From Ralstonia pickettii (GTDB lineage: Bacteria > Pseudomonadota > Gammaproteobacteria > Burkholderiales > Burkholderiaceae), in NCBI RefSeq assembly GCF_000607165.1, contig NZ_JFZG01000009.1:1-64000 (forward strand): a DNA stretch of 64,000 bases, given 5' to 3'. The translations under genes were made by a program, and so were the position numbers. Shown here in pieces: positions 17,831 to 27,808 of this stretch (positions are counted from its first letter, which is position 1; every line of letters starts with the position of its first letter). Below the pieces are notes generated by a model, which saw only the letters and a program-made list of their open reading frames with translations, was not told where the DNA came from and ran no database searches.

Positions 17831-20215
17831 ATGACCATTCGTCATCGCATTACATTGCTGGTGGTGCTGATGTTTGCCGCGCTGGCGGCCATCGGCGGAT
17901 ACGCGGTCTACCAGACCCGGGGCAGCGCGGCAGAAGTCCGCCAAGTGACCGAGGGCGTGGTGCCAAGCGCGCTGGCATCGGCTGATCTTGTATCGCTCGT
18001 CAAGGATGTCCAGCTTGCGACGATGGTGCTGGTGTATGCCCCTGACGGTAACATCGTTGCGCAAGCCCGGGACGACCTGAAGGCCAAGGAAGCGGCGCTG
18101 CGCGCTGCGTTGGACGTGCAAGCCAAGCGCGCCAACAGCCACGCGCAGGAAGGCCTGGTTGCACAGGCCAAGGAAAGCGTCGACAGCTATGTCGAGGCCA
18201 TCCAGCAGACCACCGACATGAAGCTCGCGGGCAAGGACGAGCTGGCACAGGCCTTCTTGTTTGCCAACGTGGCCAGCTACCGCGACGTGCTGGAAAAGAT
18301 TGTCGAAACGCTGCGCATCGAGAAAAACCGTGAGAAGGACGAGGCCATCGCCGGCCTGAACGGCAAGCTTGCGAACACAGCCACCACCATCGGCGTGGTG
18401 AGCGGCGTGGCCATCGTGCTGCTCACCGCCATCGGCATGCTGCTGTATCGCCAGATCACGCGTCCGCTCACGCGCATGCAGGCTGAGATGAGCGAGATCG
18501 CCACCAGCCAGGACTTCACGCGCCGTGTGCCGGTGGGCCGCATGGACGAGATCGGCCATTCTGTTGTCGCGTTCAACCAGATGATCGAGAAGATCCAGGA
18601 GAACGCCGCGCTGCTCAAGCAGAAGACGGCCGACATCCAGGCGATGCTGCAGAACATGCAGCAGGGCATCCTGACCGTGGTCGATGGCGGCGTGGTGCAC
18701 GAGGAATACTCGATCTACCTCGAATCGATTTTTGAGACGCAGGAGATCGCCGGCCGCAAGTTGATGGAGCTGATCTTTGCCGATACCAGCCTTGGCGCCG
18801 ATACGCTGTCGCAGGTGGAGGCGGCGGTCGATGCCTGCCTCGGGCAGGACATCATCAACTTCGCGTTCAACCAGCATTTGCTGGCGAGCGAGGTGGAAAA
18901 GCGCATGCCGGATGGGCGCGTGAAGACGCTCGACCTGTCGTGGTCGGCCATTACCGACGAGAGCGACACCATCCTGCGCCTGATGCTGTGCGTGCGCGAT
19001 GTAACCGAGCTGCGCAAGCTGGCCGCCGAGGCCAGCGAGCAGCGCCGCAACCTGGAGATGATCGGCGAGATCCTGGCGGTGAGCCAGGAGAAGTTCCAGC
19101 ACTTCATCGACAGCTCCACGACATTTGTGCACGAGAACGAACGGATCATTCGCCAGTATTCGCAGGCGGACAGCGCGGCCATTGCGGCGCTGTTCCGCAA
19201 CATGCACACCATCAAGGGCAATGCGCGCACGTACAACCTGCAGCATCTGACCAACGTGGTGCACGAGACCGAGCAGACCTACCACGCGCTGCGCGAACCT
19301 GACACCGAACACACATGGGATCAGGACTGGCTGATGGAAGAGCTGACGCGTGTGCGCGAGGCCATCGAAAACTACGCCCGCCTCAATGAGGTGAAGCTCG
19401 GCCGCAAGGGCGATGCGGTGTCAGGCCATGCCACGCAAGCCGCTCCCGACGCGATGCTGCGCATTCAAGAAAGCCTGCGCCTGCTGGAATCGGCCAACCC
19501 GGGCAGCCTGCACGAACTCGTGGCGATGCGCGATTCGGTCTATCAACTGCTGCGCCTGCTGGGCAGCGAGACGGTGGACGCGCTGTTGTCCGGCGCGTTG
19601 CAATCGCTGCCGTCGCTGGCGCAAGAGCTGGGCAAGGAGCCTGTGGCCGTGCGCATCGACGACAACGGCTATCGCGTGCGCACCGAGGCGCGCGGCATCC
19701 TGCAGAACGTGTTCATGCACCTGCTTCGCAACTCGATCGACCACGGCATCGAACCGGCGGAAGAGCGTATCGCCCACGGCAAGCCGGCTGCCGGCACGAT
19801 CGATATCGACGTCGGTGTGGACCAGGGCATGCTCCAGATCACGCTGTGTGACGACGGCCGGGGCCTTGCGCTCGACCGCATCCGCAGCATCGCCATGGAG
19901 CGCGGCTGGATCGGCCCAGGCCAACACGCCAGCGACGAAGACATCGCGCAGTGCATCTTCCGTCCGGGCTTCTCGACCGCCGACAAGGTGACAGAAGTGT
20001 CCGGACGCGGCGTCGGCATGGACGCCGTGCTGGAGTTCCTTAAGCGCGAGCATGGCCGCATCGAACTGCGCTTTACCGACGACAACAAGGGTGCTGCGTT
20101 TCGCCAGTTCCAGACGGTGGTGTGCCTGCCCGAACGTTTTGCAGTCGACAGCGTGAACGCTGCGCTCGGCGCGCAACCGGCAGTGCGCATGGATCTGGAT
20201 AAGGAAGCATCGTGA
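17831..20215 (+). CDS. Membrane receptor-histidine kinase, HPt + CheA-type ATPase
   Basis: About 794 residues. In order: a transmembrane helix (about 9-27); a periplasmic helical sensor (about 28-193) resembling the four-helix bundle of chemoreceptors; a second transmembrane helix (about 194-214); HAMP ([14 protein letters not shown]); a PAS-like region (about 280-385); an HPt domain with [12 protein letters not shown], making His459 the likely phosphorylated residue; and a CheA-style ATPase ([37 protein letters not shown]). There is no CheW-like P5 domain. It probably autophosphorylates and passes phosphate to the receiver encoded at 21506. The start is ATG 17831 behind GAGAG. The stop overlaps the next gene (TGATG). 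Confidence 0.85.
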   Translation: MTIRHRITLLVVLMFAALAAIGGYAVYQTRGSAAEVRQVTEGVVPSALASADLVSLVKDVQLATMVLVYAPDGNIVAQARDDLKAKEAALRAALDVQAKRANSHAQEGLVAQAKESVDSYVEAIQQTTDMKLAGKDELAQAFLFANVASYRDVLEKIVETLRIEKNREKDEAIAGLNGKLANTATTIGVVSGVAIVLLTAIGMLLYRQITRPLTRMQAEMSEIATSQDFTRRVPVGRMDEIGHSVVAFNQMIEKIQENAALLKQKTADIQAMLQNMQQGILTVVDGGVVHEEYSIYLESIFETQEIAGRKLMELIFADTSLGADTLSQVEAAVDACLGQDIINFAFNQHLLASEVEKRMPDGRVKTLDLSWSAITDESDTILRLMLCVRDVTELRKLAAEASEQRRNLEMIGEILAVSQEKFQHFIDSSTTFVHENERIIRQYSQADSAAIAALFRNMHTIKGNARTYNLQHLTNVVHETEQTYHALREPDTEHTWDQDWLMEELTRVREAIENYARLNEVKLGRKGDAVSGHATQAAPDAMLRIQESLRLLESANPGSLHELVAMRDSVYQLLRLLGSETVDALLSGALQSLPSLAQELGKEPVAVRIDDNGYRVRTEARGILQNVFMHLLRNSIDHGIEPAEERIAHGKPAAGTIDIDVGVDQGMLQITLCDDGRGLALDRIRSIAMERGWIGPGQHASDEDIAQCIFRPGFSTADKVTEVSGRGVGMDAVLEFLKREHGRIELRFTDDNKGAAFRQFQTVVCLPERFAVDSVNAALGAQPAVRMDLDKEAS

Positions 20216-20931
20216 TGGGGGCGATTGTTCTGGCCGTAATCACCGGCGGCTCCGTGGCTGGTGTGCTGGTGTGGCTGATCCGGCAACGGAAGGTGAGTGC
20301 GATGGCGCGCACCTTGGACGATGCCGATGGCCGCATCGCTGATCTGTCGGTCGAGCTTGCAAGGCACGCCGCGCTGGTGGAAACGGGCATGCGTGAGGTT
20401 GCCGCACTGGAAACCACCGTCGCCCAGATGCGCGATGCCGCTTCCGATCAACTGGAAGTCATCGAGCAACTGCGTACCGAACTGCAGTCGGCCACGGCAG
20501 CGAAGGAACAGTGGGCGAGCCGCGCCACGAAGATTGCTGAAGAAGCCGCACGCCTGCGGGGCCTGGCGCTGACGTTCGAGCGCTGGCATGAGCAGATGAT
20601 CTCGCTCATGGAGCAGAACCACGACATGCACGCGAAGAACCAGGAGCTGCAGTCCATCGTGCGGCATGTCGTGATCGTCTCGCTCAATGCATCCATCGAG
20701 GCGGCGCGTGCGGGCACGGCGGGCCGGGGTTTTGCCGTGGTGGCCAGCGAGGTGCGCGCGCTGGCTGCGCGTTCGGAAGAACTGTCGAAGAGCTACCGGA
20801 ACAGCCTGCACCTCAACGATCTGACCACCACCGCCACGTTCCAGGACATCCAGGCGGGCGGCAAGATGATCACCGCGTCGCTGTCGAGCGTCGAGGCGCT
20901 GGCTAGCCAGTTTCAACACCAGCTTCACTAG
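20215..20931 (+). CDS. Short MCP-like signalling protein
   Basis: The 238-residue protein has one N-terminal transmembrane helix (about residues 3-23), a long coiled coil and only the hairpin tip of the chemoreceptor signalling domain ([19 protein letters not shown], then [12 protein letters not shown]). It has no sensory domain and no HAMP. It could assemble with the neighbouring receptor-kinase and control it as chemoreceptors control CheA. The start ATG 20215 overlaps the upstream stop, with GGAAG at 20203-20207. Part of a four-gene operon. Confidence 0.82.
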   Translation: MGAIVLAVITGGSVAGVLVWLIRQRKVSAMARTLDDADGRIADLSVELARHAALVETGMREVAALETTVAQMRDAASDQLEVIEQLRTELQSATAAKEQWASRATKIAEEAARLRGLALTFERWHEQMISLMEQNHDMHAKNQELQSIVRHVVIVSLNASIEAARAGTAGRGFAVVASEVRALAARSEELSKSYRNSLHLNDLTTTATFQDIQAGGKMITASLSSVEALASQFQHQLH

Positions 20932-20942
20932 GCAGGCCCGAC

Positions 20943-21476
20943 GTGATCCGCAGCAACGCACAAGACAGTTTCGATCGCATCTTCCGTAAGGCCGCACGTA
21001 CGCGGCTCACGCGGCAGCCGGAAGACACCTGCCATATCAGCACCGCAGCCGAAGGTGACACCCTGAGTGGCGAGGACGCCCTCATCCTCACCATCTCGTC
21101 CATCGCCTTTCGCCTGCTGCTGGTGTTGCGCTTTGATGACTCCGACGCCACGCGCGCCTACTTCACTGGTGAAGGCGCGGGCCGTTCTTTTGAAGAGGCG
21201 CGTCTGGAAATCGGCAACCTGTGCTGCGGCGCGCTTAACCAGGAACTGCTGCAGGTGTTTCCCGACCTTGGCATGTCCACGCCCTATGTGGTGAGCGCGC
21301 GCTGCCTGCCGTATCTGGACGTGCTTAAGCCAGGCTACGTGGCCGCCTATGCGGTCACCATCAACGACACGGTGCGGGTGGACGCTACCGTGTGCGTGTG
21401 TGCCCATGCACCGCTGGATTTCGTGGCCGATGTGAGCGGCGAAGTGGAATCCGGCGGCGAGTTGGAATTGTTTTGA
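20943..21476 (+). CDS. CheX/CheC-like putative phosphatase
   Basis: The 177-residue soluble protein starts with GTG. The segment FEEARLEIGNLCCGALNQELL has the E-x-x-N spacing and following Gly of CheC/CheX/FliY phosphatases (described here by its ends; the key residues are the Glu and Asn of EIGN). Family members hydrolyse CheY-phosphate. In this operon the natural substrate would be the receiver encoded immediately downstream. The N-terminal 45 residues are unassigned. The call rests on one motif plus context, so it is only moderate. Confidence 0.6.
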   Translation: MIRSNAQDSFDRIFRKAARTRLTRQPEDTCHISTAAEGDTLSGEDALILTISSIAFRLLLVLRFDDSDATRAYFTGEGAGRSFEEARLEIGNLCCGALNQELLQVFPDLGMSTPYVVSARCLPYLDVLKPGYVAAYAVTINDTVRVDATVCVCAHAPLDFVADVSGEVESGGELELF

Positions 21477-21505
21477 TTGGATAGATTGAGAACGAGGAAA
21501 GCGTC

Positions 21506-21871
21506 ATGAGCAAGATTCTGGTTGTCGACGATTCGAGCACCGTCCGCGATGAGGTGGCCGGTTTTCTGAAGAAGCACGGTCTGGCGGTGGACACCGCCGT
21601 GGATGGCAAGGACGGCCTGGCCAAGATCAAGGCCAACCCCGGCGTCAGACTCGTCATCAGTGACGTGAACATGCCCAACATGGACGGCCTGACTATGGTC
21701 GAAAAGGTGCGCGGTGAGCTGGGCAACAAGACGGTCAACGTCATCATGCTCACCACCGAAAGCAGCCCTGCCATGAAAGACCGTGGCAAGGCCGCCGGCG
21801 TGAAGGGCTGGATCGTCAAGCCGTTCAAAGGCGACGCAGTGCTGGAGACCTTCAAGAAGTTGGCAAGCTGA
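21506..21871 (+). CDS. CheY-like single-domain response regulator
   Basis: The 121-residue stand-alone receiver has ILVVDDSSTVR (acidic pair), the phosphoacceptor Asp53 in VISDVNMPNMDG, Thr83/Thr84 in MLTTESS and Lys105 in VKPF: all receiver catalytic residues are present. There is no output domain. GAGGAAAG precedes the ATG by about six bases. It is the last gene of the receptor-kinase operon and its probable phosphate acceptor. Confidence 0.92.
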   Translation: MSKILVVDDSSTVRDEVAGFLKKHGLAVDTAVDGKDGLAKIKANPGVRLVISDVNMPNMDGLTMVEKVRGELGNKTVNVIMLTTESSPAMKDRGKAAGVKGWIVKPFKGDAVLETFKKLAS

Positions 21872-21989
21872 AAGACGGGGCGGCACGGCCGGGTGCTTCA
21901 TGATCAACCCGGCGCTGGAGGGCATGGCGCCCGCGCGATTTTGGAGCCAAACTTGCTTGCCTGAAGCTGGTTTGGCCGAGGGAGCCATC

Positions 21990-22322
21990 ATGCAAGAGCT
22001 CGCCTTTCGCACGCTGCTGTACCGCTACTTCTTCTTCGGCTGGCTGTTCAAAGACGCCAGCCGCGGCAACCTGTTCGAGCGCTCGGCCGCGTGGCGTTTC
22101 AATCAGGCGCACGCGCACTGGCTGCTGGCCTATATGCGGCGCTGGCTCTGGTGCGGGTTGCTTTTCTACGCCCTGGGCGGCGTGCTGGAACTGGGGCTCA
22201 ACACGCCGGGCCTGTCGGTGCTGTTCTACGTGCCCAGCGCGTTGAGCGTGCCCGTCAACGTAGTCATTGGGGTGCTGTGGATTGGCCTGAAGGCACTGCC
22301 CGGCCCGCTGCGCGAGCGGTAG
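21990..22322 (+). CDS. Small conserved-looking membrane protein
   Basis: The 110-residue protein has hydrophobic segments at about 47-66 (WLWCGLLFYALGGVLELGL) and 72-100 (LSVLFYVPSALSVPVNVVIG), with a basic, aromatic N-terminal part. The function is not recognised. The ATG at 21990 follows GAGGGAG with good spacing; an ORF extending to 21900 has no such site. It is possibly co-transcribed with the upstream receiver gene, 118 bases away. Confidence 0.65.
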   Translation: MQELAFRTLLYRYFFFGWLFKDASRGNLFERSAAWRFNQAHAHWLLAYMRRWLWCGLLFYALGGVLELGLNTPGLSVLFYVPSALSVPVNVVIGVLWIGLKALPGPLRER

Positions 22323-22334
22323 ACGCGTGCGCGG

Positions 22335-23195
22335 CTAGACCGTGGCCACGAGCAGCTCTTCGGCATTGCGCGGCGGGCGCAGGCCGTCGGCGCGGCCTGC
22401 AAAATAGCGGTCCGTCAACATGTCTGCCGAAATGTGCTGGGCATCGCGAAAGCCGTTTTCGCGGGCCAGCGCGAATATTTCGGGCGGCGTGAAGAAGCTG
22501 ATGAACGGCGTGCCGCTCGCGCGTGCACCTTTCTCCGCCATCTCAAGGCCAGGCCGGACGTCCGGGTCTGCCATCTCCAGCGGCAGCAGGAACGTCATCG
22601 CCAGCATCGAGCCCGGCGCAAGCGACGCCACCTGCCGCAGCGTGGCCGCATTCGCTTCTTTCGACAGATACATGCTCACGCCCGTGGACACCACAATGGC
22701 CGGCCTGCCCGTATCAAACCCGGCGGCGACCAGCGCATCCTGCCAGGATTCGCGCGCCTCAAAATCCACCGGAACGAAGCGCAGCCAATGCGGAACGCCG
22801 AAGCCCAGTTCTTCCAGGCGCTGCCGCTTCCAGGCCTGCGGCCCCGGCTGATCGACCTCAAACACCGTCATGCGCGATGCCACATCGGGCCGGCGCTGCG
22901 CAAAGCTGTCCAGTCCCGCCCCGAGAATCACGTACTGGCTCAAACCACGGGCTGCTTGTTCGATGACGAGGTCTTCGATAAAGCGTGCGCGCGCCACAAT
23001 GGACGCGCGAAACGGACGCGTGAACTGCGGGTCCATGTCGCCGCGTTGTTGCCAGCCGGGTTCTGGATCCAGCAACTTCAAGCCCACCTCGTCTTCCAGC
23101 ACGTGCGGCGGTGCATCGCTGTGCACATGCAAGGCGCGCCACAATGCGACGCGCGCTGCGGTGCTGTCGGGGGATGCTGTCTGTGGTTCGTTCAT
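22335..23195 (-). CDS. SAM-dependent methyltransferase, PPM1/LCM-like (TIGR00027 type)
   Basis: The 286-residue protein has the SAM-binding signature VILGAGLDSFAQRRP, the acidic strand end MTVFEVDQP and an early FRASIVARARFIEDL, typical of the leucine-carboxyl-methyltransferase-like family often found in actinobacteria and beta-proteobacteria. The methyl acceptor is unknown. The start is at MNEPQ (23195); an upstream Met three codons earlier is possible. It lies 40 bases downstream of the GST gene on the same strand, so co-transcription is plausible. Confidence 0.85.
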   Translation of the reverse strand: MNEPQTASPDSTAARVALWRALHVHSDAPPHVLEDEVGLKLLDPEPGWQQRGDMDPQFTRPFRASIVARARFIEDLVIEQAARGLSQYVILGAGLDSFAQRRPDVASRMTVFEVDQPGPQAWKRQRLEELGFGVPHWLRFVPVDFEARESWQDALVAAGFDTGRPAIVVSTGVSMYLSKEANAATLRQVASLAPGSMLAMTFLLPLEMADPDVRPGLEMAEKGARASGTPFISFFTPPEIFALARENGFRDAQHISADMLTDRYFAGRADGLRPPRNAEELLVATV

Positions 23196-23235
23196 TGCAC
23201 ACACGCCTCCATCGATGGATCAGTCGATCAGGTGA

Positions 23236-23901
23236 TCAATTCGGATGCTGATACTCGGGAAACACAGCAACGGCCTGCACGGGCTGCTTCGTCATGCAGA
23301 CCTCGAACAGGCGGCTGCCGAGCCACTCGGCCAGCCAGGCCTGCACTGCCGACAAAGGCTGACCGGCAAACCAGTCCGGCTCTACCGCAGCAAACTGCCG
23401 CACGAACGGGAAGATCGCCAGATCCGTTGCGCACGGTGTCGAGCCGCCAAGATAGCGTTGATCCAGCAAGCGTGATTCCAGCGGTATCAGCAGGGCTTCT
23501 GTTGCCCGAGCACGGGCCGTCTCGCGGGGCGTGGTCTCGTGCGAATAGCGGTCGGGGTACTTGTAGCGATCGAGCTGGCGTTTGAACTCGCCGTCGTTGG
23601 TACGCAGCAGGGCGAGGTTGTCATCGGATTGCGCGCGGCTCCACCAGCCATCGGCGTCGCGTGCGTTGAAGGCCCAGCGCATGATGTCGAGGCTCTCTTC
23701 CAGCACGCTGCCGTCTGTCAAATGCAAGACAGGAACAGTGCCCTTGGGAGACAGCGCCAGCAGTTCGGCAGGCTTGTCGCGCATGACGATCTCAAACGTC
23801 CGGAAGCGCCGATTGGCCTGCAGCATCGCCAGGCGCGCACGCATGGCGTAGGGGCAGCGGCGATAGCTGTAGAGCAGGGGCAAGTCTTGGCGGTCGGACA
23901 T
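23236..23901 (-). CDS. Glutathione S-transferase
   Basis: The 221-residue cytosolic GST has a thioredoxin-like N-terminal domain with YSYRRCPYAMRARLAM (a Cys-Pro active-site motif, as in omega-like or glutaredoxin-like GSTs), the glutathione-binding cis-Pro region KGTVPVLHL and the DGSVLEESLDIMRW motif, then an all-helical C-terminal domain (DLAIFPFVRQFA). The substrate is unknown. The start MSDRQ at 23901 gives the normal length; the longer ORF runs into the regulator gene and is rejected. Confidence 0.88.
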   Translation of the reverse strand: MSDRQDLPLLYSYRRCPYAMRARLAMLQANRRFRTFEIVMRDKPAELLALSPKGTVPVLHLTDGSVLEESLDIMRWAFNARDADGWWSRAQSDDNLALLRTNDGEFKRQLDRYKYPDRYSHETTPRETARARATEALLIPLESRLLDQRYLGGSTPCATDLAIFPFVRQFAAVEPDWFAGQPLSAVQAWLAEWLGSRLFEVCMTKQPVQAVAVFPEYQHPN

Positions 23902-23965
23902 CGGTGCGAATGCGAAGTGACGGATTTCAAGCGCGTCAGGGTAGCGGATGCATGGGCGCGGCGTG

Positions 23966-24946
23966 CTAGGCCACCAGGCGTGTGTGGCCCGATCGTCCCG
24001 ATCGCCCGGAGCGCCCCGAGCGCCGCACCGATTGCGGCGGCTGCCCGAACACGCGGATGAACGCGCGCCGCATGCGTTCCGGATCGGCAAAGCCCACGGC
24101 GCGCGCGACCTGTTCCAGCGATTCATCGCCGGCTTCCACGCGCGGCCGGGCGATTTCTGCACGGAGCTTTTCGATGGCCTTGGCCGGCGTCTGGCCGGTC
24201 TCTGCCACAAAGGCGCGGTCGAACTGCCGGCGGCTCAGGTGGGCGACTTCGGCCAGGCGGTCGACATCGAGCGCTTCATGCAGGTGTTCGCGCGCATAGC
24301 CCAGCGCACGTGCAATGCGGCTCGATGCCGGGTCCAGCTCCAGCAAGGTCGAGAACTGCGATTGCCCGCCGGGCCGCCGGTGGTAGACCACCAGCTCGCG
24401 GGCCACGGCGCGCGATACGTCGACCCCCAGGTCTTCCTCAATGAGCGCCAGCGCCAGGTCGATGCCCGACGAGATGCCGGCCGACGTCCAGACCGGCCCG
24501 TCGTGAATGAAGATGTGATCGCTCTGCACCTGCACGCGCGGATAGCGCCGCTGCAGCAGCGCTGCCATGCGCCAGTGTGTGGTTGCGCGCCGGCCATCGA
24601 GCAGGCCCGCCGCCGCCAGCGCAAAGGCGCCGGAACACACGCTTGTCATGCGTCGCGAATGCTCGGCCGCTTCCCGCACGAAGGCGATCAGCCGCGGCGA
24701 GAACGCGTCTTCGCGCGGGCCGTTGCCGCCCGAGATGATCAACGTATCGAAGACTGGATCGTCCAGGCCCTGCGTCTGCATGACGAGGCCGGGCGCGCTC
24801 TGCACCAGCGTGCCGCTTTCGGACAGCACGTCGATGCGATATGCCGGCTGCGGCGCGAGTCGATTCGCCACGTCAAAGGCCGTCAGCGGGCCGGTGAAAT
24901 CGAGCAGGCTGCAGCCCGGAAACACCAAAAAGCCGATTCTGCGCAT
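23966..24946 (-). CDS. GlxA-family AraC/DJ-1 transcriptional regulator
   Basis: The 326-residue protein has an N-terminal DJ-1/PfpI-like domain (RRIGFLVFPGCSLLDFTGPL; nucleophile-elbow-like SVCSGAFALAAAGLL) and a C-terminal AraC HTH pair (VDRLAEVAHLSRRQFDRAF and LEQVARAVGFADPERMRRAF). It probably regulates the divergent MFS gene; the 89-base intergenic region carries an inverted repeat. The C-terminal tail is a short tandem RSG repeat, unlike the rest of the protein. Confidence 0.9.
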   Translation of the reverse strand: MRRIGFLVFPGCSLLDFTGPLTAFDVANRLAPQPAYRIDVLSESGTLVQSAPGLVMQTQGLDDPVFDTLIISGGNGPREDAFSPRLIAFVREAAEHSRRMTSVCSGAFALAAAGLLDGRRATTHWRMAALLQRRYPRVQVQSDHIFIHDGPVWTSAGISSGIDLALALIEEDLGVDVSRAVARELVVYHRRPGGQSQFSTLLELDPASSRIARALGYAREHLHEALDVDRLAEVAHLSRRQFDRAFVAETGQTPAKAIEKLRAEIARPRVEAGDESLEQVARAVGFADPERMRRAFIRVFGQPPQSVRRSGRSGRSGRSGHTRLVA

Positions 24947-24955
24947 GATGTCTTG

Positions 24956-24977
24956 AAATGAGGGATTAACGTCATTT
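24956..24977. promoter_or_regulatory. Inverted repeat between glxA-type regulator and MFS gene
   Basis: AAATGA (24956-24961) and TCATTT (24972-24977), separated by 10 bases, lie in the shared promoter region and are a candidate operator. AraC-type proteins often bind direct repeats, so the link to this regulator is weak. Confidence 0.35.
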
Positions 24978-25035
24978 AGGCCTGATGTTGCTCCGCCAGA
25001 CTGCTGCTGTCAAACGCATTTCTGGAGAAACGATC

Positions 25036-26295
25036 ATGACAACCGCGATGTGCTTACCGGCCACTTCGACGCCCATGTCGCGCCATCACCGCTGGAAGGT
25101 GCTGGGTGTGGGCGTGGCGGCCAATGCGAGCTTTTCGGCAGCGTTCTCAGGCATCCCGACGACTGCCGTGTTTATCCGCTCGGCGTATCACCTGGGCAAT
25201 GCGGAGCTGGGCGTGGCACTGGGCGCGTTGGGACTGGGCATCGCCATCAGCGAGTTGCCGTGGGGCTTGCTGACCGACCGCTGGGGCGACCGCACGGTGC
25301 TGCTGACGGGGCTTGGGTTGACCGCGCTGGCGCTGTTCGTGATGGCATGTTGCGTGGCGCCGCTGCATGGCCACGTGCCGCCGCTGGCGTGGCTGGTGGG
25401 CGGCATGCTGAGTGTGGGCCTCTTGGGTGGCAGCGTGAACGGATCAAGCGGGCGCGCCGTCATGGGCTGGTTTCGCGAAGGCGAGCGGGGGCTGGCCATG
25501 AGCATCCGCCAGACCGCCGTTCCGCTGGGCGGCGGCATTGGCGCCCTGGTGCTGCCGAGCCTGGCCGCGCACGCCGGGTTTGCCGCCGTGTATGGGGTAC
25601 TGGCGGCGGCGTGTGCGTTGACTGCGGCGCTGACGTGGTTGTGGGTGCATGACGCACCGGACACGGTGAATGCGGTTGCACACACAGCGGCGCCTGGCGG
25701 TACGGGCCCGCTGCGCGATCCGACGCTGTTGCGCATGGCCTTGGCCATTGGGCTGCTGTGCGTGCCGCAAGGGGCGGTTGTCGCCTTCGCCACGGTGTTC
25801 CTGCGCGACTTTGCGCACGCCAATGTGCTCACGCTCAGCCTGACCATGGCAGCGGTGCAGGGCGGGGCGGCCGTCATGCGCGTTTGGAGCGGGCGCTGGA
25901 CCGACCGTCACGGCAATCGCCGCGCCTATCTGCTTACCTGCGCGCGGTTGAGCGCCGGGCTGTTTGTCGTGCTGGCCGGCGTGGCGTGGATGACGTCGGC
26001 GCTGTCGATCGATCTGTCGGTCATGCGCGTTGCGCTGGTAGCGGCCGTGGTGGCGGGCGGCATCTGCGTATCGGCGTGGCATGGCGTGGGCTATACCGAA
26101 CTGGCCACCTTGGCCGGTGCGCAGCGTGCTGGCACGGCGCTGGGTCTGGGCAACACGGGCGCGTTTGCGGCGCTCGGGATCACATCGCTGTGCCTGCCGC
26201 AACTGCTGGCGTGGTCGTCGTGGCCCGTGGTGTGGCTGGTGACAGCGGGGAGCGCGCTGATTGCTTGGCGTGTGCTGCCGGCGGACCGTCGGTAG
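25036..26295 (+). CDS. MFS transporter
   Basis: The 419-residue inner-membrane protein has about 12 hydrophobic segments and the MFS motif A region (LLTDRWGDRTVLLTGLGL) after TM2, with a second-half copy SGRWTDRHGNRRAYLL. It is a proton-driven importer or exporter of unknown substrate. The ATG at 25036 has GGAG nine bases upstream. It is divergent from the GlxA-type regulator, suggesting inducible transport of that regulator's effector. Confidence 0.9.
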   Translation: MTTAMCLPATSTPMSRHHRWKVLGVGVAANASFSAAFSGIPTTAVFIRSAYHLGNAELGVALGALGLGIAISELPWGLLTDRWGDRTVLLTGLGLTALALFVMACCVAPLHGHVPPLAWLVGGMLSVGLLGGSVNGSSGRAVMGWFREGERGLAMSIRQTAVPLGGGIGALVLPSLAAHAGFAAVYGVLAAACALTAALTWLWVHDAPDTVNAVAHTAAPGGTGPLRDPTLLRMALAIGLLCVPQGAVVAFATVFLRDFAHANVLTLSLTMAAVQGGAAVMRVWSGRWTDRHGNRRAYLLTCARLSAGLFVVLAGVAWMTSALSIDLSVMRVALVAAVVAGGICVSAWHGVGYTELATLAGAQRAGTALGLGNTGAFAALGITSLCLPQLLAWSSWPVVWLVTAGSALIAWRVLPADRR

Positions 26296-26401
26296 GCGCG
26301 CGCCACGCCAATCCCCTTCGTTTCTTCCTATAGTGACCCGCAGGGCGCCGCCCCGCGCGGGCCCGCAGAACGAAGCAACGCAACGAAACGAGGGGGCCGC
26401 C

Positions 26402-27808
26402 ATGGCTGGCTTGGATGCAATCGAGCACGTGGTCGTGCTGATGTTGGAGAACCGGTCGTTCGACAACCTGTTCGGCACGCTGTATTCAAAGAGCGCGGAG
26501 TTCGACGGCCTGTCGGGCGAAGAGACGAACCCCGACGGCGGCGGCCAGCCCATCCGCGTATGGACATCGCCCGCGCCGCCCAACGTGATGACGCTGCCCA
26601 ACCCCGACCCGGGCGAGCTGTTCACCGACATCAACCAGCAGCTCTTCGGTCAGCAGATGCCGCTGGGCCAGACGCCCACCATGCAGGGTTTCACCACCAA
26701 CTACGCCAAGAACGGTGGCGACCCGCGCGACATCATGCATTTCTTCACGTCGGACCAGGTGCCCGCACTCAGCACGCTGGCGCGCAACTACGCCGTGTGC
26801 GATGCGTGGTTTGCCTCGGCGCCGTGCCAGACGTGGCCCAATCGGTTCTTTGTGCACACCGGTACCGCGCACGGTTATCCGAACAATTCGCCGGTGCACT
26901 TTCCGTATCTCATGCCGACGCTGTTCAATGTGCTCGACGGCGCGGTGCCCGACGATTGGGCCGTCTATTACCACGACTTCGCGCAGTCGCTCACGCTGAC
27001 GCGGCTGTGGCTGCATCTGGACCACTTTCACCTGTTCGACGATTTTCTCGACGATGCGTCCAGCGGCAAGCTGCCCTCATACAGCTTTATCGAGCCCCGC
27101 TACTTTGCCGATCTCGACTGGCCCAACGATATGCATCCGCCGCACGACGTCGGCTACGGCGATGCGCTCGTCGCGCAGGTGTACAACGCGCTGCGCAGCT
27201 CGCCGCAGTGGCATCAGACCATGCTCGTCATCACCTTCGACGAGCACGGTGGCTGTTTCGACCACGTGCCTCCGCCCGCCGTGGTGCCGCCCAGCCCGCC
27301 GCAACCGGGGCAGCTCTTCGCGTTCGACCGGCTGGGCGTGCGCGTGCCGGCGGTGGTGGTGTCGCCGTGGATTCCCAAAGGCACGATCTTCCGCTCGACG
27401 GTGGCGCAGCCGTACGACCACACCGCCATCATCAAGACACTGCGCGTGCGGTACAACATCCGGACGCCGCTCACCGCCCGCGATGCCAGCGCGCCCAACC
27501 TGGGGCAGGTGCTGGAGTTGAGCGCGCCCGATGACAACCGCGAGCCCGTCGTCGCGCGTGCCATGGCTGCGAATCCGGCGGGCTTGCAGGCCGCCCGCAA
27601 CGCGCCGCTCAATGACTTCCAATGGGCCATGCACGAATCGGCGGCGATGCTGGCGCCGCTGGGCACCGGCATCAGCATCGATGACCACGTGCGCAACTTG
27701 TCGACCGATCAACAGCCGCCCGTCCCCGCTGCGCAGAATGCCCAGCAGGCGGCACAGCACATCAAGGATGTGCTCGCGTCGATGGACATGCCGCACGCGG
27801 GGCAATGA
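26402..27808 (+). CDS. Phosphoesterase (phospholipase C / acid phosphatase family)
   Basis: The 468-residue member of the alkaline-phosphatase-like phosphoesterase family (PF04185) has the nucleophile and metal motif VVVLMLENRSFDNLFG at the extreme N-terminus, CQTWPNRFFVHTGTAHGYPN in the middle and the metal-ligand motif TFDEHGGCFDHVPPP near residue 280. It probably hydrolyses phosphomonoesters or phospholipid head groups. No signal peptide is visible, unlike classical secreted PLC enzymes, so location is unclear. The start is chosen at ATG 26402 behind a GAGGGGG site. It is 106 bases after the MFS gene. Confidence 0.88.
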   Translation: MAGLDAIEHVVVLMLENRSFDNLFGTLYSKSAEFDGLSGEETNPDGGGQPIRVWTSPAPPNVMTLPNPDPGELFTDINQQLFGQQMPLGQTPTMQGFTTNYAKNGGDPRDIMHFFTSDQVPALSTLARNYAVCDAWFASAPCQTWPNRFFVHTGTAHGYPNNSPVHFPYLMPTLFNVLDGAVPDDWAVYYHDFAQSLTLTRLWLHLDHFHLFDDFLDDASSGKLPSYSFIEPRYFADLDWPNDMHPPHDVGYGDALVAQVYNALRSSPQWHQTMLVITFDEHGGCFDHVPPPAVVPPSPPQPGQLFAFDRLGVRVPAVVVSPWIPKGTIFRSTVAQPYDHTAIIKTLRVRYNIRTPLTARDASAPNLGQVLELSAPDDNREPVVARAMAANPAGLQAARNAPLNDFQWAMHESAAMLAPLGTGISIDDHVRNLSTDQQPPVPAAQNAQQAAQHIKDVLASMDMPHAGQ

